DNA from: Thermoplasmata archaeon
GTDB taxonomy: Archaea; Thermoplasmatota; Thermoplasmata; Methanomassiliicoccales; Methanomethylophilaceae
Reading direction: 5' to 3'
Length of the DNA: 64,000 nucleotides
Assembly: GCA_015063285.1 (NCBI GenBank)
Contig: SUST01000007.1
Coordinates: forward strand, 12,006 to 76,005
Shown here: one piece after another, positions 49,545 to 58,938 of the stretch
Layout of the letters: each line of letters starts with the position of its first letter
Position numbering within the stretch: position 1 is the first letter of the stretch
Notes under the pieces: generated by a model
Database searches by the model: none
Told to the model about the DNA's origin: nothing
The model's input: only the letters and a program-made list of their open reading frames with translations
Translations under genes and position numbers: made by a program

Positions 49545-51947
49545 ATGGGGACTTGGGACGTCAGGATAATCAGCGCATCCTCGTCGCAGGACGGGGATGA
49601 GCCTGTGATCGAACTGTTCGGGAAGACCCGCGACAGGAAATCGATCACCATCCTGGCCTACGGTTTCAGACCGTATCTCTTCGCCGTAGATCCCAAACCG
49701 GATCTCGACCAGCAGATGAAGGACGATCCCGAGGTCATCTCGGCCGAGCACGATACCCTGCTGTACAAATCCGAGATGCATGACGTCCTGAAGGTCACCA
49801 TCAAGAGCCCCTGGAAGATATCCGAATTCAAGAACAGATTCCAGAGGAAAGGCTACAAGGTCCTCTCAGCGGACATATCCTTCCAGCACCGTTTCTTCTA
49901 TGACAAGGATATGGGCGCATGCATAAGGGTAACCGGAGAGCCCATCGACAGACCGTACTACACCGACCTTGTGATCAAGATGGACTCGTTCGAGAACATC
50001 GACCCGTTCGACCCTGGCCTCAAGATCCTCTCGTTCGATATCGAGAACTCGGTCGAACATGAGTTCATCTACGTCATCTGCTCGACCATCAAGGACGGGG
50101 ACGAGATGCGTAACGGTCCCGCCATATCAGGGAACGAAACAGAAATCATCGACGGTTTCGCCAAACTTATCAGGGAAGAGGACCCCGACGTGATCACAGG
50201 GTACAACATAGACAACTATGATATCCGCAAGATAATGGAAAGGTCCAAGGCCAGACGCATGAAGGATGCGCTGCCCTGGGGAAGGGACGGCAGCCAGCCC
50301 AAGCTCATCAGCGACCGTTTCTGGAGGGTAAAGGGACGTCTTGTCTGCGACGCGTGGTGGGCGGTGAAGAAGCAGCTCCGCCCCAAGCAGGAGACACTCA
50401 ATGCCGTCTCCATGATGCTCCTTGGAGAACAGAAATTGGACGTGGACCCGAAGTACATGGACTCCGAATGGGCCAACAACAGGGAGAAGGTCATAGAATA
50501 CTGCTTCAAGGATTCCGAACTCGCTCTCCGCATACTCCTGGAAGTCGACACAGTCCGTAAGGATATGGATCTGGCAGCGGTGTCCAAACTGACTATCGAG
50601 GACGTCATGACATCGGGTTCCTCCCAGCTGTCGGACTCATTGCTCATCCGTGCCGCTGACAGGAACAAGGTCGCCGTCCCGATGATGGGCGCCAGGGTAG
50701 CCGGCGCCGACCAGATTGAAGGAGGATATGTTCACAGCATGACGCCCGGACTCTACCATTGGGTCTGCGTGGAGGACTTCAAATCCATGTATCCTTCGCT
50801 GATCATTGCGAAGAACATCTGTTTCACAACGCTCTGCGAGGATGGGGAGATTATCAGCCCTTCCGGGGCACGCTTCATGTCCAAGGAACGGAGGGAAGGA
50901 CTCCTCCCCAGGATCCTCGAGGACCTCATGGCCGAGAGGGACAGGATCAAGAAGCAGATGAAACAGACCACGGACCCCCACGAGCACAACTATCTGGACG
51001 GTCTTCAGGCTGCGGTCAAGGTCCTGATGAACACCTTCTACGGGGTGTTCGCATCCACATTCTACAGATTCACCGACAAGAGCATCGGTGCTGCCATCAC
51101 AGCGTTCGCGAGGGCTAACACCATAGGCATCATCAATCAGGTCGAATCCGAAGGTATCCATGTGATCTATTCAGATACTGATTCAATATTCATGCAGTCT
51201 CCGGAGAACAATCTGGAGGGATCGGTTGCATTCGGAGAGAAGATGGCCGAGAGATTCTCCGTGGACGGAGGAACACTGGAGTTCGAGAAGCTTCTTGAGC
51301 CGATGTTCACACACGGGATGAAGAAAAGATACGTCGGCAAGATAGTCTGGCCGCAGGCAACGGATGAACTGCTCGTTAGAGGTTATGAGATCAGGCGTTC
51401 CGATTCATTCGACCTACAGAGCAAGATGCTGACCGAACTGTTCGAGATGATACTCGAAGAGAAGAACGACGAAGCCCTGACGATGGTGAAGACCACCATA
51501 CAGGATGTCAAGAACGGAAACGTGGACATCTCCGAACTTGTGATCTCCAAATCATGCAAAGGGCTGGACGCCTACGAGAATCCCGACAGGATGGCCAATG
51601 TGCAGGCTGCGAAGAAGCTCATAGATATGGGGTACGATTTCATTCCCGGAATGAAGGTATCATGGATAGTCACCGATTCCAAATCATCTCCTCAGACCGT
51701 CGAACCCTACGTGAGCGGTGTGGAATTCAAGGGCAAACCAGACTACAAGTACTACGCGGAACGTCTCTCCCAGACCGCATCAAGGATCACTGAGGTTTTC
51801 GGATGGGAGGAAAAGGACCTGCTGATGGGCAACCAGCAGGCCACATTGTTCGGCGGAAGGTTCGATTCCGGCGACGCTCCCAAGAAGAAGAAACCCGCCG
51901 ACGAGAAGCCTAAGGCCAAAATGAAGAGCCTTGACGACTTCTTCTGA
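49545..51947 (+). CDS. polB: Family B DNA polymerase
   Basis: 800 residues. The N-terminal domain is followed by exonuclease motifs KILSFDIENSVEHEF, DVITGYNIDNYDIRKI and FKDSELALRI. Polymerase motif A is EDFKSMYPSLIIAKN, motif B NTFYGVFASTFYRF, and motif C IYSDTDSIF with Asp 544 and 546. It ends KSLDDFF, a PCNA-binding (PIP-like) tail. All catalytic residues are present. Replicative or repair polymerase of the host. Confidence 0.95.
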   Translation: MGTWDVRIISASSSQDGDEPVIELFGKTRDRKSITILAYGFRPYLFAVDPKPDLDQQMKDDPEVISAEHDTLLYKSEMHDVLKVTIKSPWKISEFKNRFQRKGYKVLSADISFQHRFFYDKDMGACIRVTGEPIDRPYYTDLVIKMDSFENIDPFDPGLKILSFDIENSVEHEFIYVICSTIKDGDEMRNGPAISGNETEIIDGFAKLIREEDPDVITGYNIDNYDIRKIMERSKARRMKDALPWGRDGSQPKLISDRFWRVKGRLVCDAWWAVKKQLRPKQETLNAVSMMLLGEQKLDVDPKYMDSEWANNREKVIEYCFKDSELALRILLEVDTVRKDMDLAAVSKLTIEDVMTSGSSQLSDSLLIRAADRNKVAVPMMGARVAGADQIEGGYVHSMTPGLYHWVCVEDFKSMYPSLIIAKNICFTTLCEDGEIISPSGARFMSKERREGLLPRILEDLMAERDRIKKQMKQTTDPHEHNYLDGLQAAVKVLMNTFYGVFASTFYRFTDKSIGAAITAFARANTIGIINQVESEGIHVIYSDTDSIFMQSPENNLEGSVAFGEKMAERFSVDGGTLEFEKLLEPMFTHGMKKRYVGKIVWPQATDELLVRGYEIRRSDSFDLQSKMLTELFEMILEEKNDEALTMVKTTIQDVKNGNVDISELVISKSCKGLDAYENPDRMANVQAAKKLIDMGYDFIPGMKVSWIVTDSKSSPQTVEPYVSGVEFKGKPDYKYYAERLSQTASRITEVFGWEEKDLLMGNQQATLFGGRFDSGDAPKKKKPADEKPKAKMKSLDDFF

Positions 51948-52733
51948 TCAGCAGCAATGCTCGCACTTTGGTTTTGTCGATTCCCTCCAAGCATTGTCCT
52001 TGAGGAATGAGAATCCGCTGTCCTCATCGAGCTGCTTGTACAGTTTATATGGCATGGACAATGCCATTCTCCCGGGATCGATGAAACGCCTGGTGAAGAA
52101 CTCCGTCAGTCCGAGGACCATGCGAGGTACCTCTCTTTCACCTTCCTGCCTAGGCATCGCATACAGCTGTTCACATCCAAGTCCGAAAGCTGAACGTATT
52201 ACGGAATCTTCGACCTTACGGGAGAAACTGGCCAATGTGATCATGGCTGAATACTCGACTGCATCCACCATCAATACGACAGTCTCGATCGGTGCCCTGA
52301 TACCCTCAGCTTCGTCGATAGGCTGGAATACAACGCAATCATTCCCTTTACCATAAACGGGCACCTTACTCAGATAATTATTCTCAGCCATCTCCGGACA
52401 GCAAAAATAGTGTCTTCCCTCCTTACCGTCCATCCCCGAAGAGTATCTGTTGGCCATTGCCTTCCTACATTCCGAATCCTCACCACCCATTCCGAGTCCG
52501 TCCCATGCGCCCTTGCATCCGATGCGCTCCTTCTTGGCAGCGACAGTTTTTCCTTCCATGGCCGGAAGGAGTAGACTTCTGACGATGCATCCCCCTTCTC
52601 CGGGTTCTCCAGCGTAGTCCGGGATCTCATCGAGATGGTAGATGGCAATCGGATTGTACTTCAGTTTCAGCAATTTGACTAGGTCGCCCATAACATCACA
52701 ATTATCGAACATCATTTTGGACATATAATCCAT
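51948..52733 (-). CDS. DUF169 family protein
   Basis: 261 residues (MDYMSKMMFDNCDVMGDL). The start LLKLKYNPIAIYHLDEIPD, CKGAWDGLGMGG and the Cys-rich middle (HYFCCPEM) fit the DUF169 (COG2043) family widespread in methanogens. The C-terminus ends CEHCC. The Cys content suggests metal or redox chemistry, not established. Convergent with polB with no spacer. Confidence 0.75.
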   Translation of the reverse strand: MDYMSKMMFDNCDVMGDLVKLLKLKYNPIAIYHLDEIPDYAGEPGEGGCIVRSLLLPAMEGKTVAAKKERIGCKGAWDGLGMGGEDSECRKAMANRYSSGMDGKEGRHYFCCPEMAENNYLSKVPVYGKGNDCVVFQPIDEAEGIRAPIETVVLMVDAVEYSAMITLASFSRKVEDSVIRSAFGLGCEQLYAMPRQEGEREVPRMVLGLTEFFTRRFIDPGRMALSMPYKLYKQLDEDSGFSFLKDNAWRESTKPKCEHCC

Positions 52734-52793
52734 TCATATTTGCATCGACATTGTTTATATCATGAATGAGGTTCAATCCTCAGAGGAATAAGA

Positions 52794-53219
52794 ATGGGAG
52801 AATTGAAGCAAATCAACATGCCCAATGGCGATACCTATGCGGGAGAGGTCGCATACGGTAACTTCGAAGGACATGGGATCTACACATTCGCGTCCGGAGC
52901 CAGATACGAAGGCCAATTCAGGAACGGTATGTTCAACGGCAAAGGGGTCTACGTCTGTGCGGACGGTGACCGTTACACCGGTGAGTTCGTGAACAACATG
53001 TTCGAAGGATACGGGATCTACATCAAAGCAACTGGCGACAAGTACGAGGGACAGTTCAGAGAGAACATGTATCACGGGAAGGGCGTCATCACATACGCCA
53101 ACGGCGAGAAGGACGAGGCAGATTTCAAGTACGGAAAGGCACAGGGCGTAGGATACCACACTTGGCCTGACGGCGTGAGGGCCGAAGTCGAATTCGTCGA
53201 CGGAAAGTTCAGATACTGA
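52794..53219 (+). CDS. MORN-repeat protein
   Basis: 141 residues composed of about five MORN repeats, each ~23 residues with YxGxFxxxxxxGxGxY (for example YEGQFRNGMFNGKGVY and YTGEFVNNMFEGYGIY). No signal peptide, so presumably cytosolic. MORN repeats mediate protein or lipid contacts. Stands alone between convergent units. Confidence 0.9.
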   Translation: MGELKQINMPNGDTYAGEVAYGNFEGHGIYTFASGARYEGQFRNGMFNGKGVYVCADGDRYTGEFVNNMFEGYGIYIKATGDKYEGQFRENMYHGKGVITYANGEKDEADFKYGKAQGVGYHTWPDGVRAEVEFVDGKFRY

Positions 53220-53231
53220 TCTGTTTTCTGA

Positions 53232-53255
53232 CCGACTGCCCAAAAGGGCGGTCGG
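53232..53255. terminator. Bidirectional hairpin between MORN and larC genes
   Basis: CCGACTGCCC (53232-53241) pairs with GGGCGGTCGG (53246-53255), with one wobble, then TTCATTCTTTT on the plus strand. It sits between two convergent genes. Confidence 0.55.
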
Positions 53256-53256
53256 T

Positions 53257-54441
53257 TCATTCTTTTGATTTGGGTTCGAAGCGTATCGATTCCCTGACTT
53301 TTCTGATTGAAACACCGTGTTTCTCTGATGCCTTCACAAGGTCATCATGCTCGGGTTTCCATTTCGTGATGCCGTATCCTTCCGAGACCTTAATACGGAC
53401 GTCACCGTATTCAGTGTGACAATTCTCGATACGAGAGGACATCTCGAACCTTTCCGCCTTCCAGATCCTAAGACCGATGGTAGAGGTGTTCGCAAGTATG
53501 AGCTTCGCCAGCTTCTCCTTGTCCGCCTGACGGCACAGGCAGGTGAGCCTGTAACCCGGTCTGCCCTTCTTCATAATCATAGGCGTAAGGGTGGCATCGC
53601 GCGCGCCCTCTTCAAGAAGCCGGTCGATCATGGGGCCAAGGTCTTCGGGCGTCATATCGTCGATGTTACAATTAATCTCATAGATCTCGAATAGCCCTTC
53701 GCTAGAATCACCGATGAATGCCCTGACCATGTTCGGTATGGAGAATTCACGGTCACCCATACCCATGCCTATCCTCTGAATGGTCATGCGGGGACGCTGC
53801 CCGAAATCCTCCGCAAAATGTCCGATGATGGCAGCACCTGTGGGGGTGGTGAACTCTCCCTCTAGATCGCCAGCATAATTGGGAACATTCCTGAGCAGCA
53901 ATGCGGTGGCGGGAGCAGGTATTGGAAGCTTTCCGTGGGCACAGTCCACGTAACCGTATCCAGTACGCAACGGTGAAGACACTATCGTATCCGGAGCCAA
54001 TTCATGAATAAGCAAACAAGCCCCTACGATATCCGCAATAGCGTCTAACATGCCCACCTCATGAAAATGGACCTCTCCTACAGATGTTCCGTGCACCTCT
54101 GATTCGGCCTTTGCGATATCCTCGTAGATCTTCATCGCATGATGCTTGACTGGATCAGGGATCTTCAGCCCGTTGATTATGTCAAGTACTTCCACCAGAG
54201 TCCTATGGGGATGAGAATGGTCGTGGTGATGGCCTTCAGGCTGACCATGGACCAGGACCTCTACCTTGTTACCTTGGATATGGTTTATCTCCTTGGGGTG
54301 CACCATGATCTCGACATCTGGTATGCCCGCCGATTCGAGCATGATCTTGATCTTCGAAGGATCGTCCAAGAGACCCGATAATGCTCCGAGTAGCATATCG
54401 CCGGAGACCCCTGCGTTGCATTCCAAATAAAGCGTCCTCAT
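53257..54441 (-). CDS. larC: LarC, nickel-insertion protein of pincer-cofactor synthesis
   Basis: 394 residues in one uninterrupted frame (some species need a frameshift for the full protein). Starts MRTLYLECNAGVSGDMLLGA; His-rich segment GHHHDHSHPHR near residue 70; SEVHGTSVGEVHFHEVGMLD and the late MIMKKGRPGYRLTCL are family hallmarks. LarC is a CTP-dependent cyclometallase that inserts Ni into the P2TMN ligand. Last gene of larE-larB-larC; start overlaps the larB stop. Confidence 0.93.
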   Translation of the reverse strand: MRTLYLECNAGVSGDMLLGALSGLLDDPSKIKIMLESAGIPDVEIMVHPKEINHIQGNKVEVLVHGQPEGHHHDHSHPHRTLVEVLDIINGLKIPDPVKHHAMKIYEDIAKAESEVHGTSVGEVHFHEVGMLDAIADIVGACLLIHELAPDTIVSSPLRTGYGYVDCAHGKLPIPAPATALLLRNVPNYAGDLEGEFTTPTGAAIIGHFAEDFGQRPRMTIQRIGMGMGDREFSIPNMVRAFIGDSSEGLFEIYEINCNIDDMTPEDLGPMIDRLLEEGARDATLTPMIMKKGRPGYRLTCLCRQADKEKLAKLILANTSTIGLRIWKAERFEMSSRIENCHTEYGDVRIKVSEGYGITKWKPEHDDLVKASEKHGVSIRKVRESIRFEPKSKE

Positions 54442-55190
54442 TAGATCTCTCCTCTCTTATCGATGAGCGATGCGATATAACCTGCGCCGAAGCCGTTGTC
54501 AATGTTTACAACACTAACTGTGGACGCACATGAATTCATCATGGCCAGCAATGCCGTCAATCCTTCGAATGATGCCCCATAACCGACTGATGTCGGGACC
54601 GCTATGACTGGTACGCTGACCAATCCGCCAACGACACTGGGCAGAGCGCCTTCCATTCCTGCGGCAACGACGACTGCGGTCGCACCCATGATTGTATCGG
54701 CATCTGAAAGCAGACGATGTATACCTGCCACTCCAGCATCATACGACCGCTTCACGTTGCAACCCAGCACCTCTGCCGTGACCGCAGCCTCCTCAGCGAC
54801 CGGGATGTCGCTCGTTCCTGCACACACCACACAGATATAACTGGCCCTCTTCTTTTCGGGAATATCTCCTACGATGCATATCCTGGCATCCTGCCTGTAT
54901 TCGGCCTTCAGACCTTTGGATACGGCAAGATCGCAGGTCTCCTTACCGCATCTCGTCACCATGACGCATTCGGAACCGTTCTCCAATAGCGTCTCCGCAA
55001 TTTTGATCGACTGCTCAGGAGTCTTGCTGGCGCCGTATATGACCTCTGAAGCACCCTGCCTCGACTTCCTCTGAGTATCCACTTTGGCGAAACCGAGATC
55101 CACGAAAGGTCTGGAGCGAAGCATACGCTCTGCATCCTCCACCGACATCTTGCCGTCCCTGACAGCCTCCAGGATCTCCCTTCCGGTCAT
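54441..55190 (-). CDS. larB: LarB, pyridinium-3,5-biscarboxylic acid mononucleotide synthase
   Basis: 249 residues. N-terminal helical part (GREILEAVRDGKMSVEDAE), then a PurE-like domain with CVVCAGTSDIPVAEEAAVTAEV and AAGMEGALPSVVGGL. LarB carboxylates nicotinic acid adenine dinucleotide in the first step of the nickel-pincer cofactor pathway. Overlaps both neighbours, so a tight operon. Confidence 0.93.
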   Translation of the reverse strand: MTGREILEAVRDGKMSVEDAERMLRSRPFVDLGFAKVDTQRKSRQGASEVIYGASKTPEQSIKIAETLLENGSECVMVTRCGKETCDLAVSKGLKAEYRQDARICIVGDIPEKKRASYICVVCAGTSDIPVAEEAAVTAEVLGCNVKRSYDAGVAGIHRLLSDADTIMGATAVVVAAGMEGALPSVVGGLVSVPVIAVPTSVGYGASFEGLTALLAMMNSCASTVSVVNIDNGFGAGYIASLIDKRGEI

Positions 55191-55948
55191 TGCGGCTTCC
55201 TCTCTCCGTATGTAACTGACTTGTACTGCTTGAGAAGGACTTCCTCGATTTCGGGTTTCATCTCCTCCAGAAGGTCCTTCTGTGAAGGCAGCGTTTCCAA
55301 ATGGGCACAGCCGTCTATGTCGCGGACCCTAATGTCCTTGAAGCCCATGACCCTGATCTCCTTCTCGACATAGTTCACACGCTGTGTGTTCTCCCTTGTG
55401 ACCGGAGTTCCTGTAGGGATACGGGTGGCCAAACATGAATCCGAAGGCAGATCCCAGGTTGGGAGTCCAGCCTCTTTAGACAGCCTGCGGATGTCTTCCT
55501 TCGTCAGACCGCATTCCCTGAGGGGAGAACGTATACCTAGTTCGTCCAGAACCTTCATGCCGGGTCTGGTGGCGGGATCGTCCGATGCATTGGTCCCGTC
55601 CATCATGTACTTGGATCCGAACTTCTTCACCCTCTTCCACATGATGGTAGCCATCCTCTTCTTGCAGAGATAGCATCTATCTGGCCCATTCGCAGCGATA
55701 TCCTTGCATTCGAATATGTCGTCCTCAATGAACTCAGGATTGAAATTGAAGCGCTGGCAGAGATTCTCGACATTGACCAGCTGGGCGACGGTCTGGAATC
55801 CTCCAGTGTAGAATACGGGGATCATGTCCACGTCCAGCCTCCTGCAGACGTACATCAGGTAAGTCGAATCCACCCCGCCGGAGAATGCCAAGGCTGGCTT
55901 GGGGTTGTCCTCGAAGAATTTCACCAAATTGTCAGGTATCGTTTCCAT
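55187..55948 (-). CDS. larE: LarE, sacrificial sulfur transferase
   Basis: 253 residues. PP-loop LAFSGGVDSTYLMYV, DDIFECKDIAANGPDRCYLC with the conserved Cys, and LPSDSCLATRIP. LarE adenylates the substrate and donates or shuttles sulfur in nickel-pincer cofactor synthesis; extra cysteines may hold an Fe-S cluster in some members. First gene of larEBC. No larA or other racemase is in the window. Confidence 0.93.
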   Translation of the reverse strand: METIPDNLVKFFEDNPKPALAFSGGVDSTYLMYVCRRLDVDMIPVFYTGGFQTVAQLVNVENLCQRFNFNPEFIEDDIFECKDIAANGPDRCYLCKKRMATIMWKRVKKFGSKYMMDGTNASDDPATRPGMKVLDELGIRSPLRECGLTKEDIRRLSKEAGLPTWDLPSDSCLATRIPTGTPVTRENTQRVNYVEKEIRVMGFKDIRVRDIDGCAHLETLPSQKDLLEEMKPEIEEVLLKQYKSVTYGERKPQ

Positions 55949-56082
55949 TCTAGCACTCTCACTTGTATCGCTACCTCTCTTATTTTAGACATCGCGTGCG
56001 AAACTAGACTGACCGCAGATTGATAGAATCGCAATCCTATTGCTGCTCTTAGGGTGCGGATATCATAATCAAGGAACAAGGT

Positions 56083-56105
56083 GGAAGAGGGGTGGCCCCT
56101 CTTCC
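56083..56105. terminator. Hairpin between larE region and BspA-like gene
   Basis: GGAAGAGGGG (56083-56092) pairs perfectly with CCCCTCTTCC (56096-56105), followed by GTTTTA on the plus strand. It lies 14 bases downstream of the BspA-like gene's stop on the minus strand. Confidence 0.45.
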
Positions 56106-56118
56106 GTTTTATCTGAAA

Positions 56119-57108
56119 TCAGACAGAGCTTTGCTGTTTCTTATGGAGGTAGTAAGCTATGGCCGCGATGGCTATGACGGCGCAAACCCCTATCGCGACA
56201 TAAAGCAGGAGATTATCGTTTGATTGATCCCCGGCACTGTTCTGGAGATACAGGTAATAATCCCCGTTGCCCGTCCATACAGTCCCTCTCAATTGGTCAA
56301 TATCAAGGTCGTTGAAGTCGTGTTCTTGTCCGTCGACGACGAATATGCATGTGAATGCATTTTCACCGATTTTTTTCACATTGCTGCTGATCTCCAAATA
56401 CTCGGGACCGACCATCGCGAAGGCTTCTCCGCCCACCTCTTTGCATGAAATAGTCAGTTTCTTCAATGATCCAATGCCTCCGAATGACTCCCACCCCACG
56501 TATTCCAAAGTCTCGGGGAGAACTAGATCGTGCAAAGCCCCGCTCAAAAAGAATCCATTGTCCCCTATTTCCTTCAAAGAGGCAGGTAAGGTGAGGGAAG
56601 CTGGAGAGCAATAGCCGAATGCGGTAGGACCGATTTCTTCCAGACCCTCCGAGAAATTGATTGTTTGAATGTACTGGTTGATAAATGCGCACTCCTTGAT
56701 CTTCTTGACGGAACCATCGAAGGTCACCGTTTCAAGTTTTGCTCCTTCCTCATCATCGACCCAAGCAAATGCCCTCTTACCGACACAGGTTACTCCGTCC
56801 TTGATCTCGAGATTCTTCACGTTGGGCCATCCTGCAGCCTTCCTCCAATTCGGTTCCTCGCCGGCGTCATCGTAGTCATCCATATCCGCTTTGTCTTTGC
56901 CTTCCTTCGGAGTGATCGTCATTGTGTCGCCTGAGATCACCCAATGGACGTCACCATCATTGCCCTCTTCGACCGTCTCCTCAGCAATAAGGCCGTCTGC
57001 AAAAAGAGGTACCAACGCAACCACCATCATGACAGCTGCACAAACTACCGCGATCCTGATTGGACGATGGTTCTTCTCAACATTTTCATTCTCAGTTGTG
57101 GTGTACAT
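56119..57108 (-). CDS. BspA-type leucine-rich-repeat surface protein
   Basis: 329 residues. N-terminal signal/anchor (IAVVCAAVMMVVALVPLF), then LRR_5 repeats with the pattern SLKEIGDNGFFLSGALHDLV and NVKKIGENAFTC, and a C-terminal membrane helix (LLLYVAIGVCAVIAIAAIAYY) with a basic end. This is the Treponema/Bacteroides BspA-like fold common in gut archaea and bacteria, linked to adhesion. Role here inferred. Confidence 0.85.
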   Translation of the reverse strand: MYTTTENENVEKNHRPIRIAVVCAAVMMVVALVPLFADGLIAEETVEEGNDGDVHWVISGDTMTITPKEGKDKADMDDYDDAGEEPNWRKAAGWPNVKNLEIKDGVTCVGKRAFAWVDDEEGAKLETVTFDGSVKKIKECAFINQYIQTINFSEGLEEIGPTAFGYCSPASLTLPASLKEIGDNGFFLSGALHDLVLPETLEYVGWESFGGIGSLKKLTISCKEVGGEAFAMVGPEYLEISSNVKKIGENAFTCIFVVDGQEHDFNDLDIDQLRGTVWTGNGDYYLYLQNSAGDQSNDNLLLYVAIGVCAVIAIAAIAYYLHKKQQSSV

Positions 57109-57244
57109 ATTAGCACCTAGTGTGATTTAGATACCGAATTGAATTATTTATGATGACCGTATGATTGTCGGCATATGTACCATTATGCGCTCTCTTAGGC
57201 CCCTGGACAGTCTTTTGAGGCGCGCATGCGCATCTATGTAGCCC

Positions 57245-57253
57245 TTTTATATA
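57245..57253 (+). promoter_or_regulatory. TATA box of the L15e gene
   Basis: TTTTATATA, about 85 bases before the L15e ATG, leaving a leader of roughly 60 bases. The upstream flank is purine-poor and contains a GCGCGCATGCGC palindrome at 57220-57231 (approximate). Confidence 0.5.
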
Positions 57254-57337
57254 CGTTATAAACATCCCCGACTACAGTGAGACGCTTAGCCTCACGAACG
57301 GAAATGTGCCGTAAGGTGAATCCGTAAAGGTGATAAA

Positions 57338-57961
57338 ATGAGCGAAGAGACTCAAGAGACACGCCCGGTCAACGGGAAGAGCATGTACAGCTACATCGCT
57401 GATGCATGGGACGTACCCGAGAAATCCTACGTCAAGGCATTGAACTACGAGCGCCGTATCAAGTGGAGGAAGGAAGAGAACTTCGTCCGCGTCGACAAGC
57501 CCACCCGTCTAGACAGGGCCAGAGCACTCGGATACAAGGCAAAGCAGGGATACGTCATCGTAAGGGCGAGGGTTAGGAAGGGATCCTTCCGTAAGAGAGC
57601 CATCGTCACAGGTAGGAGAGCCAAGAGAAAGGGAATCAACCAGATCATCACCGGCAAGAGCATCCAGAGGATGGCCGAGGAGAGGACTGCGAAGAGATAC
57701 CCCAACCTTGAGGTACTGAACTCCTACTGGGTAGGAGCAGACGGACAGCAGGAGTGGTATGAGGTCATCCTCGTCGACCCCGCACACCCCGTCATCAAGG
57801 CCGACCCCAAGATCAACTGGATCTGCGAGAAGACACACACCAACCGTGTCTACCGCGGAAAGACTTCTGCCGGACAGAAGGGACGTGGAATGAGGCACAC
57901 CGGAAAGGGTGCTGAGAAGGCCAGGCCCTCAGTCAAGGCCAACCAGAGAAGAATCAAGTGA
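57338..57961 (+). CDS. rpl15e: Ribosomal protein L15e
   Basis: 207 residues, slightly longer than the usual ~190. Core MYSYIADAWDVPEKSYV, RIKWRKEENFVRVDKPTRLD, the very basic middle RRAKRKGINQ, and the end GKTSAGQKGRGMRHTGKGAE. Clear L15e of the large ribosomal subunit. Monocistronic, with its own TATA box and a hairpin after the stop. Confidence 0.95.
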   Translation: MSEETQETRPVNGKSMYSYIADAWDVPEKSYVKALNYERRIKWRKEENFVRVDKPTRLDRARALGYKAKQGYVIVRARVRKGSFRKRAIVTGRRAKRKGINQIITGKSIQRMAEERTAKRYPNLEVLNSYWVGADGQQEWYEVILVDPAHPVIKADPKINWICEKTHTNRVYRGKTSAGQKGRGMRHTGKGAEKARPSVKANQRRIK

Positions 57962-57993
57962 TCTTAAGATTACGGTAATCTCAAACCTCTTAA

Positions 57994-58010
57994 CCGCCCG
58001 CAAGGGCGGG
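57994..58010. terminator. Hairpin after L15e
   Basis: CCGCCC (57994-57999) pairs with GGGCGG (58004-58009), then TTCATTCTAT, between the convergent L15e and THUMP genes. Confidence 0.5.
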
Positions 58011-58041
58011 TTCATTCTATAATAATATCAATATAGCAGAC

Positions 58042-58908
58042 TCAAAGGCCCTGCTCTATCGTTCTGTAGATCTCCGACACCTCATCATCGGTCATTCCGA
58101 TGGTAGGGAAGAATACAGGATATAGATACTGACTGACATCCACTCCGGACAGCTCATCATAATCGGTACCCATAACGATACCGAGCAGCCTTTTCTCATC
58201 GTCCTTGTCGGGATTGAACTGCCTGAGATAAGAATCGTATTGCTTCAGCACAGAGAAGTCCGCATCTCCTTCGATCATGACCCTGCATCCGCGCTTCATC
58301 ATCAGCCAAGCAGAAACTACGCTTCTCTCTGAACCGTCCAATTGGGCGAGGACCTTACCCTGTGTCCCTACCGGAAGCCCAGCATGGCATTTGATGTAAT
58401 CCTGGAAGATGAATGCACGGTTGTCACGTGCCTCGACATAGAACGTGACATCGGGATCGGTGAGGTCGACCTTCACACCCTTTTCCTCATTGGCAAGGAA
58501 TATGGCTGAACCTATCTCCTTTCCCATATCGAGGCTAGTGTAACCCTGATTCCCTTCCCTGCGGGCCTTCACAGCGAAGGACTGACCCTCGGAAAGCCTT
58601 GAGAGAGAGTATTCCGCTGCGACTCTGCACATATCCTCCATCTTGGAAGTGCTCTCTTCGGCGATAGACATGGATGCGACACCGAAGACCTTCCTAAGAG
58701 ACCTGACAGCAGAATCGATGTCAGTGGCCTCGACATAGAACCTGGCACCTCTGCTGGTAACCAATGCCTCCACCCCATCCTGCATGAGCATGTCGAGCAT
58801 GTTGTTCTTCATCGTGCTCTCGAATCTCTTGCGGACAGGCGTGCTCTTCAGCCCGATTTCGGCATATCTGATCAGTATTATGGCCACACTTCCGCATCGG
58901 CCCGACAT
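58042..58908 (-). CDS. ThiI-like THUMP protein with a degenerate PP-loop
   Basis: 288 residues. Starts with the ferredoxin-like domain of ThiI (ILIRYAEIGLKSTPVRKRFE), then a THUMP domain (ESTSKMEDMCRVAAEYSL ... FAVKARREGNQG). The position of the ThiI PP-loop (normally SGGxDS) reads QLDGSERSVVSAWLMMKRG, so the ATP-pyrophosphatase motif is altered, and the C-terminal domain is shorter than in true ThiI. It probably binds tRNA without normal 4-thiouridine synthase activity, or uses different chemistry. Confidence 0.75.
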   Translation of the reverse strand: MSGRCGSVAIILIRYAEIGLKSTPVRKRFESTMKNNMLDMLMQDGVEALVTSRGARFYVEATDIDSAVRSLRKVFGVASMSIAEESTSKMEDMCRVAAEYSLSRLSEGQSFAVKARREGNQGYTSLDMGKEIGSAIFLANEEKGVKVDLTDPDVTFYVEARDNRAFIFQDYIKCHAGLPVGTQGKVLAQLDGSERSVVSAWLMMKRGCRVMIEGDADFSVLKQYDSYLRQFNPDKDDEKRLLGIVMGTDYDELSGVDVSQYLYPVFFPTIGMTDDEVSEIYRTIEQGL

Positions 58909-58938
58909 TTAATAAGATGTCCTACAGATACGGGCGGC

